Positions 16,447 through 25,213 are shown, numbered from the stretch's first letter. The stretch is 64,000 nucleotides of DNA from an uncultured Lactobacillus sp. (GCA_937874695.1 CALNAJ010000013.1:40487-104486), one strand, 5' to 3'. The notes: a model not told the origin generated them from the letters alone. Translations and numbers: made by a program.

Positions 16447-17019
16447 TTATTTTTCAACTGCGAAGCCACCGGTCCAGCCAATCTTTTCGCCAGCTGCCAA
16501 GGTCATTTGTAAGAAGCCAAAGCTTTCCAATTCATGTGCCCGCTTCAATGAGCCAGCATCGACGAAGGCAACGCCACTATCAGTCAATGCAGCAGCCAAG
16601 GATTCCTTAGCAGCGGCATCGTCACTGGCAGCCATCACCGTCGTCTGTTGATCGCCAACCTTACGACTCATCAGCGTTGCAGCAAAGGTTGTGTTGAAGG
16701 CCTTAACTACCTTAGAATCTGGCAATTCAGCTGCGATTTGTGCGGCAGCAGAACTGTCAGCGGGAACGACCAATTCATCCCAAGTTTCAAAGTTTAGTGG
16801 GTTCGTGATGTCAACGACAACCTTACCAGCTAAGGCAGCTTGGTTAGCCTTAGCGATACTGAGAGCCGCATTGTAAGGAACAGCGAGCACAACGATGTCG
16901 CCCAAGTTTTCAACTGGATCCTTAGAGTCAATAAAGCTGACCTGATTGCCACCTTGTGTGAAGACGTCACCGATTGCTTGACCCATGTTTCCTTTACCAA
17001 AAATCGTAATTGCTGCCAT
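16447..17019 (-). CDS. NADP-binding oxidoreductase of the F420-reductase-like family
   Basis: A 190-residue single-domain Rossmann protein. It opens with ITIFGKGNMGQAIG (dinucleotide-binding GxGxxG), followed by VVLAVPYNAA and KVVVDITNPLNF, the pattern of NADPH-dependent F420 reductase-like proteins. In lactobacilli, which lack F420, these are predicted flavin or quinone-type reductases. The gene is divergent from an Rrf2-family regulator with a good promoter between them, so redox- or iron-sulfur-responsive control is plausible. Confidence 0.85.
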   Translation of the reverse strand: MAAITIFGKGNMGQAIGDVFTQGGNQVSFIDSKDPVENLGDIVVLAVPYNAALSIAKANQAALAGKVVVDITNPLNFETWDELVVPADSSAAAQIAAELPDSKVVKAFNTTFAATLMSRKVGDQQTTVMAASDDAAAKESLAAALTDSGVAFVDAGSLKRAHELESFGFLQMTLAAGEKIGWTGGFAVEK

Positions 17020-17069
17020 AATGCAGACCCCCTGATTTGTTTTTTGTATTAGTTTTAAGTACAGTTATA

Positions 17070-17098
17070 AGAATAAGCTATTTCTGCATAATTGTCAA
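17070..17098 (-). promoter_or_regulatory. Promoter of the reductase gene
   Basis: Reverse-strand TTGACA (17093-17098), a 17-nt spacer and TATTCT (17070-17075), 51 nt upstream of the ATG. Confidence 0.65.
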
Positions 17099-17195
17099 TA
17101 CATTGGATTCAGAGAGATAAAAAAGTGATTTTACCTGACTTTTTGTTCAAACTGTTATAAAATAAGATACAGAAATAAAAAGGAGGCGGCCATTC

Positions 17196-17627
17196 ATGGC
17201 CAATACACAGTTCAGCGATACCATTCACGTACTGGTCTACATCGCTTACTTCAAGGGGAAGAAAATCACCAGCCAAGAAATGGCAAGCAGTCTGGAAACA
17301 TCCCCAAGTTTGATTCGTAAGATTATGGCTAATCTCAAGCGAAGCAGTCTGTTGGCACCAACCCACGGACCCACTCAGCTTGCCCTAGCTCACGATCCGG
17401 CGGAAATTACCCTCAGAGACATCTATGCCACTCTGCCGGGACAGGCACCCCTACTCAATGTGGACACTCATACCTCGCAAAACTGTCCGGTCGGTCAAAC
17501 TGTGCCAAAGGTATTGACCCACTATTACCAGGAGATTCAGGCCGCCGCAGAAGCTAAAATGGCTAAAATTACCTTACAAGACATTTTAAATGACGTCACC
17601 TTAATGCAGCGATTAACTGCAGAATAG
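17196..17627 (+). CDS. Rrf2-family transcriptional regulator
   Basis: A 143-residue regulator. The N-terminal winged helix (QFSDTIHVLVYIAYFKGKKITSQEMASSLETSPSLIRKIMANLKRSSLLAP) is characteristic. In the middle region, where iron-sulfur members carry three Cys, only one Cys is present (QNCPVGQTVPKVL), so it is unlikely to bind a cluster like IscR. The ATG at 17196 has AAAGGAGG upstream. It is divergent from the NADP-binding reductase, which is its likely target. Confidence 0.9.
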   Translation: MANTQFSDTIHVLVYIAYFKGKKITSQEMASSLETSPSLIRKIMANLKRSSLLAPTHGPTQLALAHDPAEITLRDIYATLPGQAPLLNVDTHTSQNCPVGQTVPKVLTHYYQEIQAAAEAKMAKITLQDILNDVTLMQRLTAE

Positions 17628-17638
17628 AAGAAAATTGT

Positions 17639-17670
17639 GATCGCATCCGAGCCTGGGTGCGGTCTTTTTT
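17639..17670 (+). terminator. Terminator of the Rrf2 gene
   Basis: A 10-bp stem with two wobble pairs (17639-17648 with 17655-17664) is followed by T6. Confidence 0.85.
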
Positions 17671-17674
17671 AGAT

Positions 17675-17709
17675 TAAAAAAGTTCACGGATAGCTGTGTA
17701 CCCATGAAC
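17675..17709 (-). terminator. Terminator of a short reverse-strand transcript
   Basis: The reverse-strand hairpin has GTTCA/TGAAC ends (17682-17709) and is followed by T6. Its only upstream partner on this strand is the 20-codon ORF at 17725-17787. Confidence 0.6.
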
Positions 17710-17724
17710 CTTGCTTACGACTAT

Positions 17725-17787
17725 TTAGTTTTCCAAGATACTGATTAAACCCGACACTAGTAGAATACCAAGCTGAATTACCACCAT
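17725..17787 (-). CDS. Candidate 20-residue hydrophobic peptide
   Basis: The ORF encodes MVVIQLGILLVSGLISILEN, a single membrane-spanning stretch. AGGTGA lies 5 nt before the ATG, and a terminator follows 16 nt after the stop. The frame stays open upstream through a basic stretch (KKQVKA), so the peptide could be longer. Size and composition recall small holin-like or type I toxin peptides, but no family match can be claimed. Confidence 0.35.
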   Translation of the reverse strand: MVVIQLGILLVSGLISILEN

Positions 17788-18172
17788 TGCTTTCACCTGT
17801 TTCTTGATAGTTGCTAGACTACTACTCTAGTAGCTTCAGCATACCGGTTAAGTAACTTTCTATATACATCGTTAATAAAAGATTATTCTGACAAACTCTC
17901 AGAATTCTTCCTGAAATCAAAAAATGGCTGATTCCATCGGCAGAATCAGCCACTTCCAGACAACATCTCTGACACTATTGGGGAGTTGGAACTTTATACG
18001 CATCAAGTTCAGAGCCCAGCTAAATCATCACGGCAACGGAAGAGCTGTCGTCATGCTTAACTATGTTCCCATTATGCCATCTGTTGTTAATCCCAAAAAG
18101 TACCCGTAAAAAAGTTTCTGCTGAGAATTTTTCAGAATCGCATTCAAGTCATTTCTATAAGTTTGTAAATAA
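17788..18172. other. Intergenic stretch without a credible larger gene
   Basis: Contains a TGGCTGATTC/GAATCAGCCA hairpin around 17926-17952, followed on the reverse strand by T6. This is a likely terminator for leftward transcription from the GGDEF gene. The remaining bases between 17955 and 18172 have short open stretches only. Confidence 0.4.
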
Positions 18173-19303
18173 TTAGTCAACGGTAATCTGCATCCGGCCG
18201 TGACGTTTGGAATGATAGAGATTGCGGTCAACCCGATTATAGAAGTCCATGGGAGCCTTATCGTCGGTGGTAATTGCCGAGACCCCAACCGAGATTGATA
18301 GATTAACCACTGTATCCTTCACAGGAATCTCAAGATGATTGATTGCCGCAAAAATCTCATCCACAATGGCTTTGGTGGCCGCAACATCGTAGTTGGGGAA
18401 GAGAATGTTGAATTCTTCTCCACCGGTTCGGTATAGCTTAATACTAGTGTCATGGGCGGCCAAAACATCCTGTACAGTCCCTGCAACTCGCCGTAAAACC
18501 ACGTCTCCGACTGAGTGACCATACGTATCGTTGAACTGTTTGAAATGATCGATGTCAAACATCATCATGGATAACGGCTGACCATTTTGCGTACTCTGAT
18601 TAAACAAATATTCCATGTCTTCAGTATAGGCCGCAAAGTTATTCGTCTTCGTCAGTGCATCGTGGGTGGCATACTTCGCTAGTTGCAGCTTGATTTCACT
18701 GTCGTGAGAAAGCATCGACACGTAGATGTAGAGTAAGACTTCAAAGATAATGAGGTACACCCACTCTTGCCACATTGTCAGCCACGAAAAATCAAATTTC
18801 AACTTCATCCAGAACCACAGCAACGCCCCAAAACCACTTATAGTTGCCAGATAGTAGGCCATAATACAACGCCGACCCTGCAGTCTCGTATGAATGATAC
18901 TTAAAACTACAAAAAATGTCATCAACGTTAGTGAATGTGCCCAAGATTGCCAGTATCCCAGTGACCCGTTAAAGACCATGAAAATAACCCCAATGGGAAA
19001 AAGTAGGTAATAAGAGATACGAACGTTAATAAAGAACGCACAGAACGTCACAGCAATTAGCTCAAAATTCATAAATTGCCAAGAATCACTCTGCCCCACA
19101 ATCAATGATTGCATGGCAAAAACAAAAACAATCATGTAAATCAGGCCATACCAAGTATTAACTGTCTCATCCGTGACACTGATCCGACGTGTGTGGGTCC
19201 AGGAAATCAACCAATTATAGGTTACCCAGTAAAGCGTCAGAACCCCCAAGACAAAGAAAACACTGGTTGTAAATGGTGGCACCTGCCAATGAGACCAAGT
19301 CAT
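18173..19303 (-). CDS. Membrane diguanylate cyclase (GGDEF domain)
   Basis: A 376-residue protein that should make cyclic di-GMP from two GTP. About six N-terminal membrane helices form the sensory part, followed by a GGDEF domain: HDALTKTNNFAAYTEDMEYLF, MMMFDIDHFKQFNDTYGHSVGDVVLRRVA, the intact active site YRTGGEEFNILFP and the C-terminal LSISVGVSA. The inhibitory RxxD I-site is not seen at the usual position before GGEEF. The ATG at 19303 has GAAGAGGG upstream; a GTG 36 nt earlier has no site. It lies directly downstream, on the same strand, of the XrtG exosortase operon whose GT2 protein is of the processive type. Confidence 0.92.
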   Translation of the reverse strand: MTWSHWQVPPFTTSVFFVLGVLTLYWVTYNWLISWTHTRRISVTDETVNTWYGLIYMIVFVFAMQSLIVGQSDSWQFMNFELIAVTFCAFFINVRISYYLLFPIGVIFMVFNGSLGYWQSWAHSLTLMTFFVVLSIIHTRLQGRRCIMAYYLATISGFGALLWFWMKLKFDFSWLTMWQEWVYLIIFEVLLYIYVSMLSHDSEIKLQLAKYATHDALTKTNNFAAYTEDMEYLFNQSTQNGQPLSMMMFDIDHFKQFNDTYGHSVGDVVLRRVAGTVQDVLAAHDTSIKLYRTGGEEFNILFPNYDVAATKAIVDEIFAAINHLEIPVKDTVVNLSISVGVSAITTDDKAPMDFYNRVDRNLYHSKRHGRMQITVD

Positions 19304-19616
19304 TAATAAACCCTCTTCTTTTAAAAATAATGTGTTCACCTTAAGCCACTTACTGATGACGAATTTGACTAGTCAAACTTTATTTGCCAAAACGGCACTA
19401 ACTCCATCATACATACTCTAATAATAATCCTTCAATTCACACAAAAGTATAACCAGAAGTGCCTAAGTGCTGAATTGTGTAAACATTTTCGAATACGTAG
19501 TTAATTCTCGTATTAACTAGTTCTATACAAATATATTCTAGTGTTAGTCAACTGTCTCAGGTTCCCAGAAATTATTGAAGAAGCTCGGACACTCCCAAAT
19601 GACCGACGTGGGAAAC

Positions 19617-19726
19617 TTATGTATCCGTTTTCTTGGAGGCCTGAGTTTTGGCAATATATAATCCTAAAAAAGCCATTCCTGCTGATTGGGAAGCGGGTCA
19701 CTACCATTGGCTTGTAAATAATCCAT
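19617..19726 (-). pseudogene. Possible remnant of an LPxTG-type wall-anchored protein C terminus
   Basis: One reverse frame reads QSAGMAFLGLYIAKTQASKKTDT then stop, which looks like the hydrophobic segment plus charged tail of a sortase substrate. Just upstream, in another frame, lies QANGSDPLPNQQ, where an LPxTG motif would be expected. The two pieces need a frameshift to join, and no larger ORF remains upstream, so this is decayed if real. Confidence 0.3.
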
Positions 19727-19775
19727 TCCTAATTGCTTAGAGAATCTTTGGATTCAACAATCCCCTTACCCTATC

Positions 19776-19808
19776 AAAAAGACAAGTCCACAAACGACTT
19801 GTCTTTTT
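19776..19808. terminator. Bidirectional terminator at the end of the exosortase operon
   Basis: A perfect 12-bp stem AAAAAGACAAGT/ACTTGTCTTTTT with a 9-nt loop works on both strands. Confidence 0.85.
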
Positions 19809-19958
19809 GATATTTCATGATATTTTTTTGAATTTCAAATGCTAATATACCAAGTATTCCGGCTGATAACCAGGACCTTTACAAACTCTTTACACACGGC
19901 CATCACGCGCCATGATATAGTTGTGGTATAGACCAGAACACATGACTTTTGACCGCAA

Positions 19959-21542
19959 CTAACTGTTCTTATCAGCAGCTGCCGCTTCATCGACCTTCAC
20001 CTCATACCACCCTGTGAGTCGTTTAACATTGATCACGACGCGTTCAAATGACAGAATCGAGAGGAGTAAGAGACATGGTAAATACTGAATCATGTATCGG
20101 CTCCGGCCCCCTTCAAACAGGAGCAGAAAGATAAAACCACCGACCAGCGACAGCCTTAACAGTTGAATAATATTTCGCCGGGGGCCAAATCCCAATGCGA
20201 TAATTGTAAGTAGGGCCACCCACCAAATCTGCGCGGCAAACCGAAAATCAGCAATGTGCCGACCATATAAGAAAATGAAGTTTTTGAGTTTATTGGTTAT
20301 TCCCCGATTGTTAGGCTTTTGACTCTCCATGAAAAAATGCCCTTCTCTTAACCAACCAAAGGTTCCATCAGCCGTATTATTACGCTGTTTTTTAACTAAA
20401 AATCTCAGGTAACCTGTGGGTCCCAGCTTTTTCAGTCGTTTCTTCAACATCCTTACTGAATAGTCTGTTTTCTGCTGACTAGTTGGTAGAAAACTCATAG
20501 CGACAGCTTGCTTAGGGCTGTATCCTCCTCTGCCATATACGCCCATCGCCATAAAGTGAATGGCCGGAATAGCCCGCGATCTATCGACCTGAATATAGGT
20601 TTGATTTTGTACCCGCGTATTTACGTATTGATAAGTATAGAATGCACTTTCAGACATAAATAGTAACATTGACAGTGCGATAAACCAGTGTTGTGGTTTA
20701 ATACTCTTACGTCGATTCAACGCGACTAACACTTCCATAATTATAATGGCAATCACAGGAATAATCGATGACGGCTTAATGAAGTAGGTCAACATCACGC
20801 TGATACCAAATCCAGTAGCGGCCGCAATCCGTACTAATGAATGTAGCTTACTTTGTCGTACGGCAAAGTAGCAAAGTAAATAAAACGAAACTAATGGCAG
20901 GCCCCATGCATCAGTATAGGGCATGATAATACTGGGAAAAACAGCCAACCAACCAGCCTGGATGTACATGGCTGTCCCCATAGCCCGCTTCTGCAAAATA
21001 CGGACACTGAGTAAGTTAAAAATTGCCGATAAATCGACAAAAAAAAGTGTCACAAAATCGAAGAACTCCCAAGAGGTTTGATTAAAAGTCGTCGACAACC
21101 AATGCATGAACAACATAATTGGTAAGTTATTCACGTTTAAACTAAAGTACGCCGTCACATCAGGATTAAAGACACTGTTAGGGAACGTCGCTGTGTGCAA
21201 CAACATTCCGGAGTCAAACCCACTGACTGGATGGACAAAAAATACAAAGAATATTTGTCCCACGAGTACCATCAATAAAAGCAATGATCCCGTCCGCAAC
21301 TTGTCCGTCACAAATATCCGGTAGAGCCACGCATGAATCCGTGGATACGCATAATTCATGACCAAAATTGCCACAATTCCAATCACTAACCCCGTCGTAA
21401 TCATCGTTGTACTGGTTCCGAATGTCGCGTTATCCCCCAGAATAATATTGGGTGATGTGAACGCAAAAAAAAGAGTCAGGAAAAAAAGGATTTTCCAAAA
21501 AAGGTTAATCACTGCCTGACTGAAATTATAAAACCTACGCAT
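19959..21542 (-). CDS. Exosortase-G-associated polytopic membrane protein
   Basis: An integral membrane protein of about 527 residues with roughly 12 hydrophobic helices. It has the overall layout of GT-C-type glycosyltransferases: an early extracytoplasmic loop with GFDSGMLLH, aromatic-rich helices and a mid-protein soluble loop (residues around 330-430). It is the last gene of the XrtG operon and overlaps the preceding gene by 8 nt. I recognise it by context as the conserved integral membrane protein that accompanies XrtG in Firmicutes. The ATG at 21542 is favoured by AGGAAG 6 nt upstream. It may transfer sugars to exported proteins or lipids; this is inference. Confidence 0.75.
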   Translation of the reverse strand: MRRFYNFSQAVINLFWKILFFLTLFFAFTSPNIILGDNATFGTSTTMITTGLVIGIVAILVMNYAYPRIHAWLYRIFVTDKLRTGSLLLLMVLVGQIFFVFFVHPVSGFDSGMLLHTATFPNSVFNPDVTAYFSLNVNNLPIMLFMHWLSTTFNQTSWEFFDFVTLFFVDLSAIFNLLSVRILQKRAMGTAMYIQAGWLAVFPSIIMPYTDAWGLPLVSFYLLCYFAVRQSKLHSLVRIAAATGFGISVMLTYFIKPSSIIPVIAIIIMEVLVALNRRKSIKPQHWFIALSMLLFMSESAFYTYQYVNTRVQNQTYIQVDRSRAIPAIHFMAMGVYGRGGYSPKQAVAMSFLPTSQQKTDYSVRMLKKRLKKLGPTGYLRFLVKKQRNNTADGTFGWLREGHFFMESQKPNNRGITNKLKNFIFLYGRHIADFRFAAQIWWVALLTIIALGFGPRRNIIQLLRLSLVGGFIFLLLFEGGRSRYMIQYLPCLLLLSILSFERVVINVKRLTGWYEVKVDEAAAADKNS

Positions 21543-21963
21543 GATCATCTTCCTGATTATCCTGACTGGCTTCTACTTCCTCTTGAGATGGGAATTGACG
21601 TTCAGTGATATCAATACAGTATGACCGTGTTGGGGAGTCGCTGACTTCAATGCGTAAAAGGACCGCGTTATTTTTCCGTAGAATGCCGTCGATTTCGTTG
21701 AACAAGTACTCCGTTACATTTTCAACAGTTGGATTAATCACCCGAAATTCAGGTAAATCGTTCAGATATTTACCCGACAGCTCGTTGATCGCCGTGTTTA
21801 AGGATTTTTCGATATCAAAAAAGGAAACCATCCCTTCGAAGACGTGCAGTTCACACACAATTTCCCAGGTATGATTATGCTTCTTCCCAGTCCCTGACTT
21901 CCACCGAACGGCATGACTAGCATTAACATATGATTTGATTTTATAAGTCCGTTGTTTCTGCAT
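21535..21963 (-). CDS. 6-pyruvoyl-tetrahydropterin-synthase-related protein (XrtG-associated)
   Basis: A 142-residue T-fold protein. The zinc-ligand pattern is visible: NASHAVRW (first His) and KHNHTWEI (two His), followed by FDIEKSLNTAINELSGKYLNDL and PTVENVTEYLFNEI, the usual PTPS/QueD order. The catalytic Cys that normally lies just before the HxH in PTPS/QueD enzymes is absent (SGTGKKHNH), so the canonical pterin or queuosine reaction is doubtful. No other queuosine or folate genes are nearby; it is embedded between GT2 and a membrane protein in the XrtG operon, matching the specialised PTPS-related family seen with XrtG. The start may be GTG 21966 or ATG 21963. Confidence 0.85.
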   Translation of the reverse strand: MQKQRTYKIKSYVNASHAVRWKSGTGKKHNHTWEIVCELHVFEGMVSFFDIEKSLNTAINELSGKYLNDLPEFRVINPTVENVTEYLFNEIDGILRKNNAVLLRIEVSDSPTRSYCIDITERQFPSQEEVEASQDNQEDDHA

Positions 21964-21966
21964 CAC

Positions 21967-23322
21967 TTATTTTCCCTTCCTGTCTCTACGCCGCTGCTCA
22001 CGAATTGTTTCAAAATCATCACGCAGCACCGCCATTACCCGACTACCCTCTTCATTAAAGCCACGCATCCGCCACGAGGCTTTGGTCGTCATCGCATTGA
22101 TAATCCCAACTAGCCGAATCCACGAACAGATAAACATGTAAATGGGTAACGTCAACGTCACCCACCACAAATGTTTGTAAAAGCGCTGCTCATCTGGATA
22201 CTCATGCATCAAAAGAAGCACACTGACAAAATTGACGACGGCGACAAAGACATAAAGAACATAAATCACCAGGTAAGACAATAGAATAACCAGTGGCGAA
22301 TACCCAAAAGCAATCAATGCAAAACTCGCGAAGGTCCAAATCATCCGCGGAAACGCAAATGTATGATCAATAATCATCCGCCGCACCAAGAAATTCTTGA
22401 AGAACCCCTTCAGTTCAGCTGATCGCTTCATATAGTTTTCTGTAACTTCCAATTCCCCACGCTGCCACCGTTGTCGTTGGGCATATAGTTCGGATAGTCC
22501 AGAAATCGGCTCAACATAAAAGATTGCATCTGCACAGATAACAACCTTCTTGCCCAGCCGCGTCCGAATCTGAAAGGTCATATCTGTATCTTCACCGATT
22601 GTATCAATGTCGTAAAGGAATGTCTCCATCAAAACTTCTCGACGGAAGGCGGAAAACGCCCCCGACATCGTAAACAACTGGTCCCGAGCAGCCTCCATCG
22701 TTCGGCCTGACAGGAAGGCCTGTGCATACTCATAATATTCATTTTTAGCTAGAATTCTGTGTCCCCAGCCCTTAACGCCTTTGACCAATTCTCGTTGCGG
22801 AAGAATGGCCCCAGTCATGGCAGCAATACCGGGATCGTTTTCGAACTGCAACACCATATTTTTCACGGCGTTAGCTTCCAATAGGCCATCACTATCAATG
22901 TTGATGACGTAAATGCCAATACTCTGATAGATAGCTGTGTTCAGTGCTCGAGCTTTTCCTTTATCCGTGTTGACATACCGCAAAATCAATTCTGGAAACG
23001 TGTTTTGTGCTTTGGCATAGGCGCCAAAGCTCCCATCCGTACTCTGATTATCTGCCAAGATTACCTGCATGGCACTCTTAGGATACGTCTGGTTGTTAAT
23101 CGATTGAATACATTCAAATAAGGTCTCTTCTGAATTGTAGACCGGGACAATAATCGTGACCCAGGGCCACTTGCCTGGCGGCGTTAATTTTTTCTGATGA
23201 CGCCGCATCCGCATTAACTTAAAGGTAGAAATGAGTGCTGGAATAATTTCAACCACGATCGGAATCAGGGCCCAAGTAATCCAGAAACCCATTTTGGTCA
23301 GGGCTAAATTAATCCAGTACAT
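21967..23322 (-). CDS. Exosortase-G-associated GT2 glycosyltransferase, processive type
   Basis: A membrane glycosyltransferase of about 451 residues. An N-terminal helix precedes a GT-A domain with VTIIVPVYNSEETLFECIQSINNQTYP, LADNQSTDGS, the DxD-like INIDSDG and the GEDTDMTF acid. The Q-x-x-R-W motif (QRQRWQRGE) is typical of processive synthases such as hyaluronan, cellulose or PNAG synthases. Several C-terminal helices follow. No PilZ domain is visible. The ATG overlaps the stop of xrtG (TGATG), indicating translational coupling. It probably builds or attaches a surface glycan linked to exosortase processing. Confidence 0.9.
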   Translation of the reverse strand: MYWINLALTKMGFWITWALIPIVVEIIPALISTFKLMRMRRHQKKLTPPGKWPWVTIIVPVYNSEETLFECIQSINNQTYPKSAMQVILADNQSTDGSFGAYAKAQNTFPELILRYVNTDKGKARALNTAIYQSIGIYVINIDSDGLLEANAVKNMVLQFENDPGIAAMTGAILPQRELVKGVKGWGHRILAKNEYYEYAQAFLSGRTMEAARDQLFTMSGAFSAFRREVLMETFLYDIDTIGEDTDMTFQIRTRLGKKVVICADAIFYVEPISGLSELYAQRQRWQRGELEVTENYMKRSAELKGFFKNFLVRRMIIDHTFAFPRMIWTFASFALIAFGYSPLVILLSYLVIYVLYVFVAVVNFVSVLLLMHEYPDEQRFYKHLWWVTLTLPIYMFICSWIRLVGIINAMTTKASWRMRGFNEEGSRVMAVLRDDFETIREQRRRDRKGK

Positions 23323-23921
23323 CAAAGTTTATCTTGCCTCCAATCAATGAACTCCCGGTAGATACCACGTGCCAATTGAGAATAGGTAAAGACATTGTAA
23401 TACAGAGCAATTACTAATACATAGAAAACCAGTCGACCAATCACCGAGTGCGCCAGGAAAAATGATTGCCCACCGCCAAAATGAACGATAACAATAACGA
23501 TACACAATCTTAGGACATTAATAGCATAGATGTAAAATAACCCAAATAGTGCATAAAACACCTTTTCCTTCCGATGATACGTGGGGAAGAAGACTACCAA
23601 GCCGACAAACGCGCAGGTTTCAATGATGCCGGAACATTCATAATCAATTGACATAATTACGGGATTGGTCCCGTTCGTAATATATACCATACCGGTGTGA
23701 TACATGATCTTACTCCAATGGGTAATATCACTAAATAGTGCAACCCCATGGATCACTGCATGCGTAAAGAACCAGATCCAATACGGATGACTAAGTGATG
23801 TGAGAATGAAGAAGAGTCCGGCACTTCCGACAATGAAGAAATATGCAGAGAGTCGCGCTCTACGCAATACTGATAAGGCGTATAGCCACACCACCGTTCC
23901 CACTAGGATATTTACGTCCAT
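23322..23921 (-). CDS. xrtG: Exosortase family protein XrtG
   Basis: A 199-residue polytopic membrane protein predicted to be a transpeptidase-like sorting enzyme. The three conserved exosortase residues are visible: Cys96 in DYECSG, Arg138 in INVLR and His158 in LAHSVIGR. At least five hydrophobic helices surround them. The neighbours match the Firmicutes XrtG set: GT2, PTPS-related protein, integral membrane protein and a Firmicu-CTERM protein encoded just upstream. The ATG at 23921 has AGGA 9 nt upstream. Experimental function of XrtG is, as far as I know, undescribed; archaeal and Gram-negative relatives cleave PEP-CTERM or PGF-CTERM tails. Confidence 0.92.
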   Translation of the reverse strand: MDVNILVGTVVWLYALSVLRRARLSAYFFIVGSAGLFFILTSLSHPYWIWFFTHAVIHGVALFSDITHWSKIMYHTGMVYITNGTNPVIMSIDYECSGIIETCAFVGLVVFFPTYHRKEKVFYALFGLFYIYAINVLRLCIVIVIVHFGGGQSFFLAHSVIGRLVFYVLVIALYYNVFTYSQLARGIYREFIDWRQDKL

Positions 23922-23992
23922 GAACACCAGTCCTATTAATTGTTTTGTTAACTATCTTTGGTATTCGCTAACGTCTACCACATACACATGCA

Positions 23993-25213
23993 TTACTTCG
24001 TCAACGTTGGATCATCCTTATGCTTGGACTTACCAGACTTTCTAAATTTAAAGTAGCCCAGACCCGCAATAGCTAAACCAATACCAGAGAGGATATAAGG
24101 ACCGGTTGACCCACCAGCAACACTGACTTTAGTGTTCCCAATGTTAGGGTTGTACATGGTGATAGTTTGACCGGTCATTGTGGAAACATCGAGCTTTCTG
24201 AGATCAACTCTAAATTCGAGAATATTATGTCCATTCTTATTTGTAGAAGAATATCCATTACCAACTGTCCCATACTGATCGCCTTCATTCCACTTACCAG
24301 CAATGAAGGAAACAGGCTCAGCGTCTCCCTCTTTGACGTTGTTTGGCATATACTTAGTCGAAACAAAAACCTGTTTACCACCTATATCAAAATCGTAATC
24401 ACCAACTGCGGGGAGTTGAATATTGCCCTTCATTTGGACGTAAACATAAACATAATCCCCATCGCTGACCATTGCCGTATAACCATTGTAACCTTCCGTT
24501 AAGTCAACGTCTTTCCAATCCTCAAATTTACCGTCAATTCTAATGTTTAGATTATCATTGTCATTATTAGCATTGCTATCAGTCGGTGTCGTCCCCTTGG
24601 AACTCTCATCAGATTTACCATCGATAGTTCCACCAGAAGCCGCAACACTTGAACTGCTATCCGCTGAACCGGACCAGTTAATCGTTGCCTTTGCTGGATT
24701 ACTACCAATATCGTAATTCATGAAGGAAGCCACCTTACCATCAGCTAATTGCGTGAGCTTCAATTTTGTCAAATCAACACGAAATTCAGCAACGTTATGA
24801 GACTTCACGTTAGAAACATAGCCCGACCCGACGGTATCATACTGCTCACCACTACTATAGGTACCAGCAACCACGCTAAAAGCCTTTACTTCACCGGCAC
24901 TCACGCTACCAGTCATATTTTTGGGCATCAGATAATAGGTTTTCCCGTCGATTGTGAGTTGATAATTACCATTCTGTGGGATACCACCATACTCCATCTT
25001 GACATACATATCTAAATACTGCCCATCATTCTTGAGCGCTAAAGCATTCTCATTATTTCCCTCAATGACATCAGCATCCTTCCAATCGGAAAAATTCCCA
25101 TCAATGCTCACACCATCGCTGGCTTGGGCAGTTACGGGCGTTGGTGCCGTTACAAACACGCCGGCTAGTCCCAGCGTAACGACCCCCGTCATTATTAACT
25201 TCCACAACTTCAT
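23993..25213 (-). CDS. Secreted Firmicu-CTERM protein, predicted XrtG substrate
   Basis: A 406-residue exported protein. A signal peptide (MKLWKLIMTGVVTLGLAGVFVTAPTPVTAQA) is followed by two homologous ~135-residue repeats, each opening with IDGxFxDWKDxD and ending with a HNxxEFRVDL(T/R)KL block, joined by a Ser/Asn/Asp-rich linker. The tail has a Gly-rich turn, a hydrophobic segment (GPYILSGIGLAIAGLGYF, about 371-388) and a basic end (KFRKSGKSKHK), the tripartite sorting signal called Firmicu-CTERM. The DGxFxDW repeats resemble beta-sandwich carbohydrate-binding (CBM9-like) modules. It is the first gene of the operon and the presumed substrate of XrtG. Confidence 0.9.
   Translation of the reverse strand: MKLWKLIMTGVVTLGLAGVFVTAPTPVTAQASDGVSIDGNFSDWKDADVIEGNNENALALKNDGQYLDMYVKMEYGGIPQNGNYQLTIDGKTYYLMPKNMTGSVSAGEVKAFSVVAGTYSSGEQYDTVGSGYVSNVKSHNVAEFRVDLTKLKLTQLADGKVASFMNYDIGSNPAKATINWSGSADSSSSVAASGGTIDGKSDESSKGTTPTDSNANNDNDNLNIRIDGKFEDWKDVDLTEGYNGYTAMVSDGDYVYVYVQMKGNIQLPAVGDYDFDIGGKQVFVSTKYMPNNVKEGDAEPVSFIAGKWNEGDQYGTVGNGYSSTNKNGHNILEFRVDLRKLDVSTMTGQTITMYNPNIGNTKVSVAGGSTGPYILSGIGLAIAGLGYFKFRKSGKSKHKDDPTLTK

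Larger units (their letters stand above)
19304..19958. other. 655-bp gap between the exosortase operon and the GGDEF gene
   Basis: Holds a bidirectional terminator at 19776-19808 and, on the reverse strand at 19617-19726, coding-like remnants that resemble the tail of a wall-anchored protein. No intact gene is seen. Confidence 0.45.
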
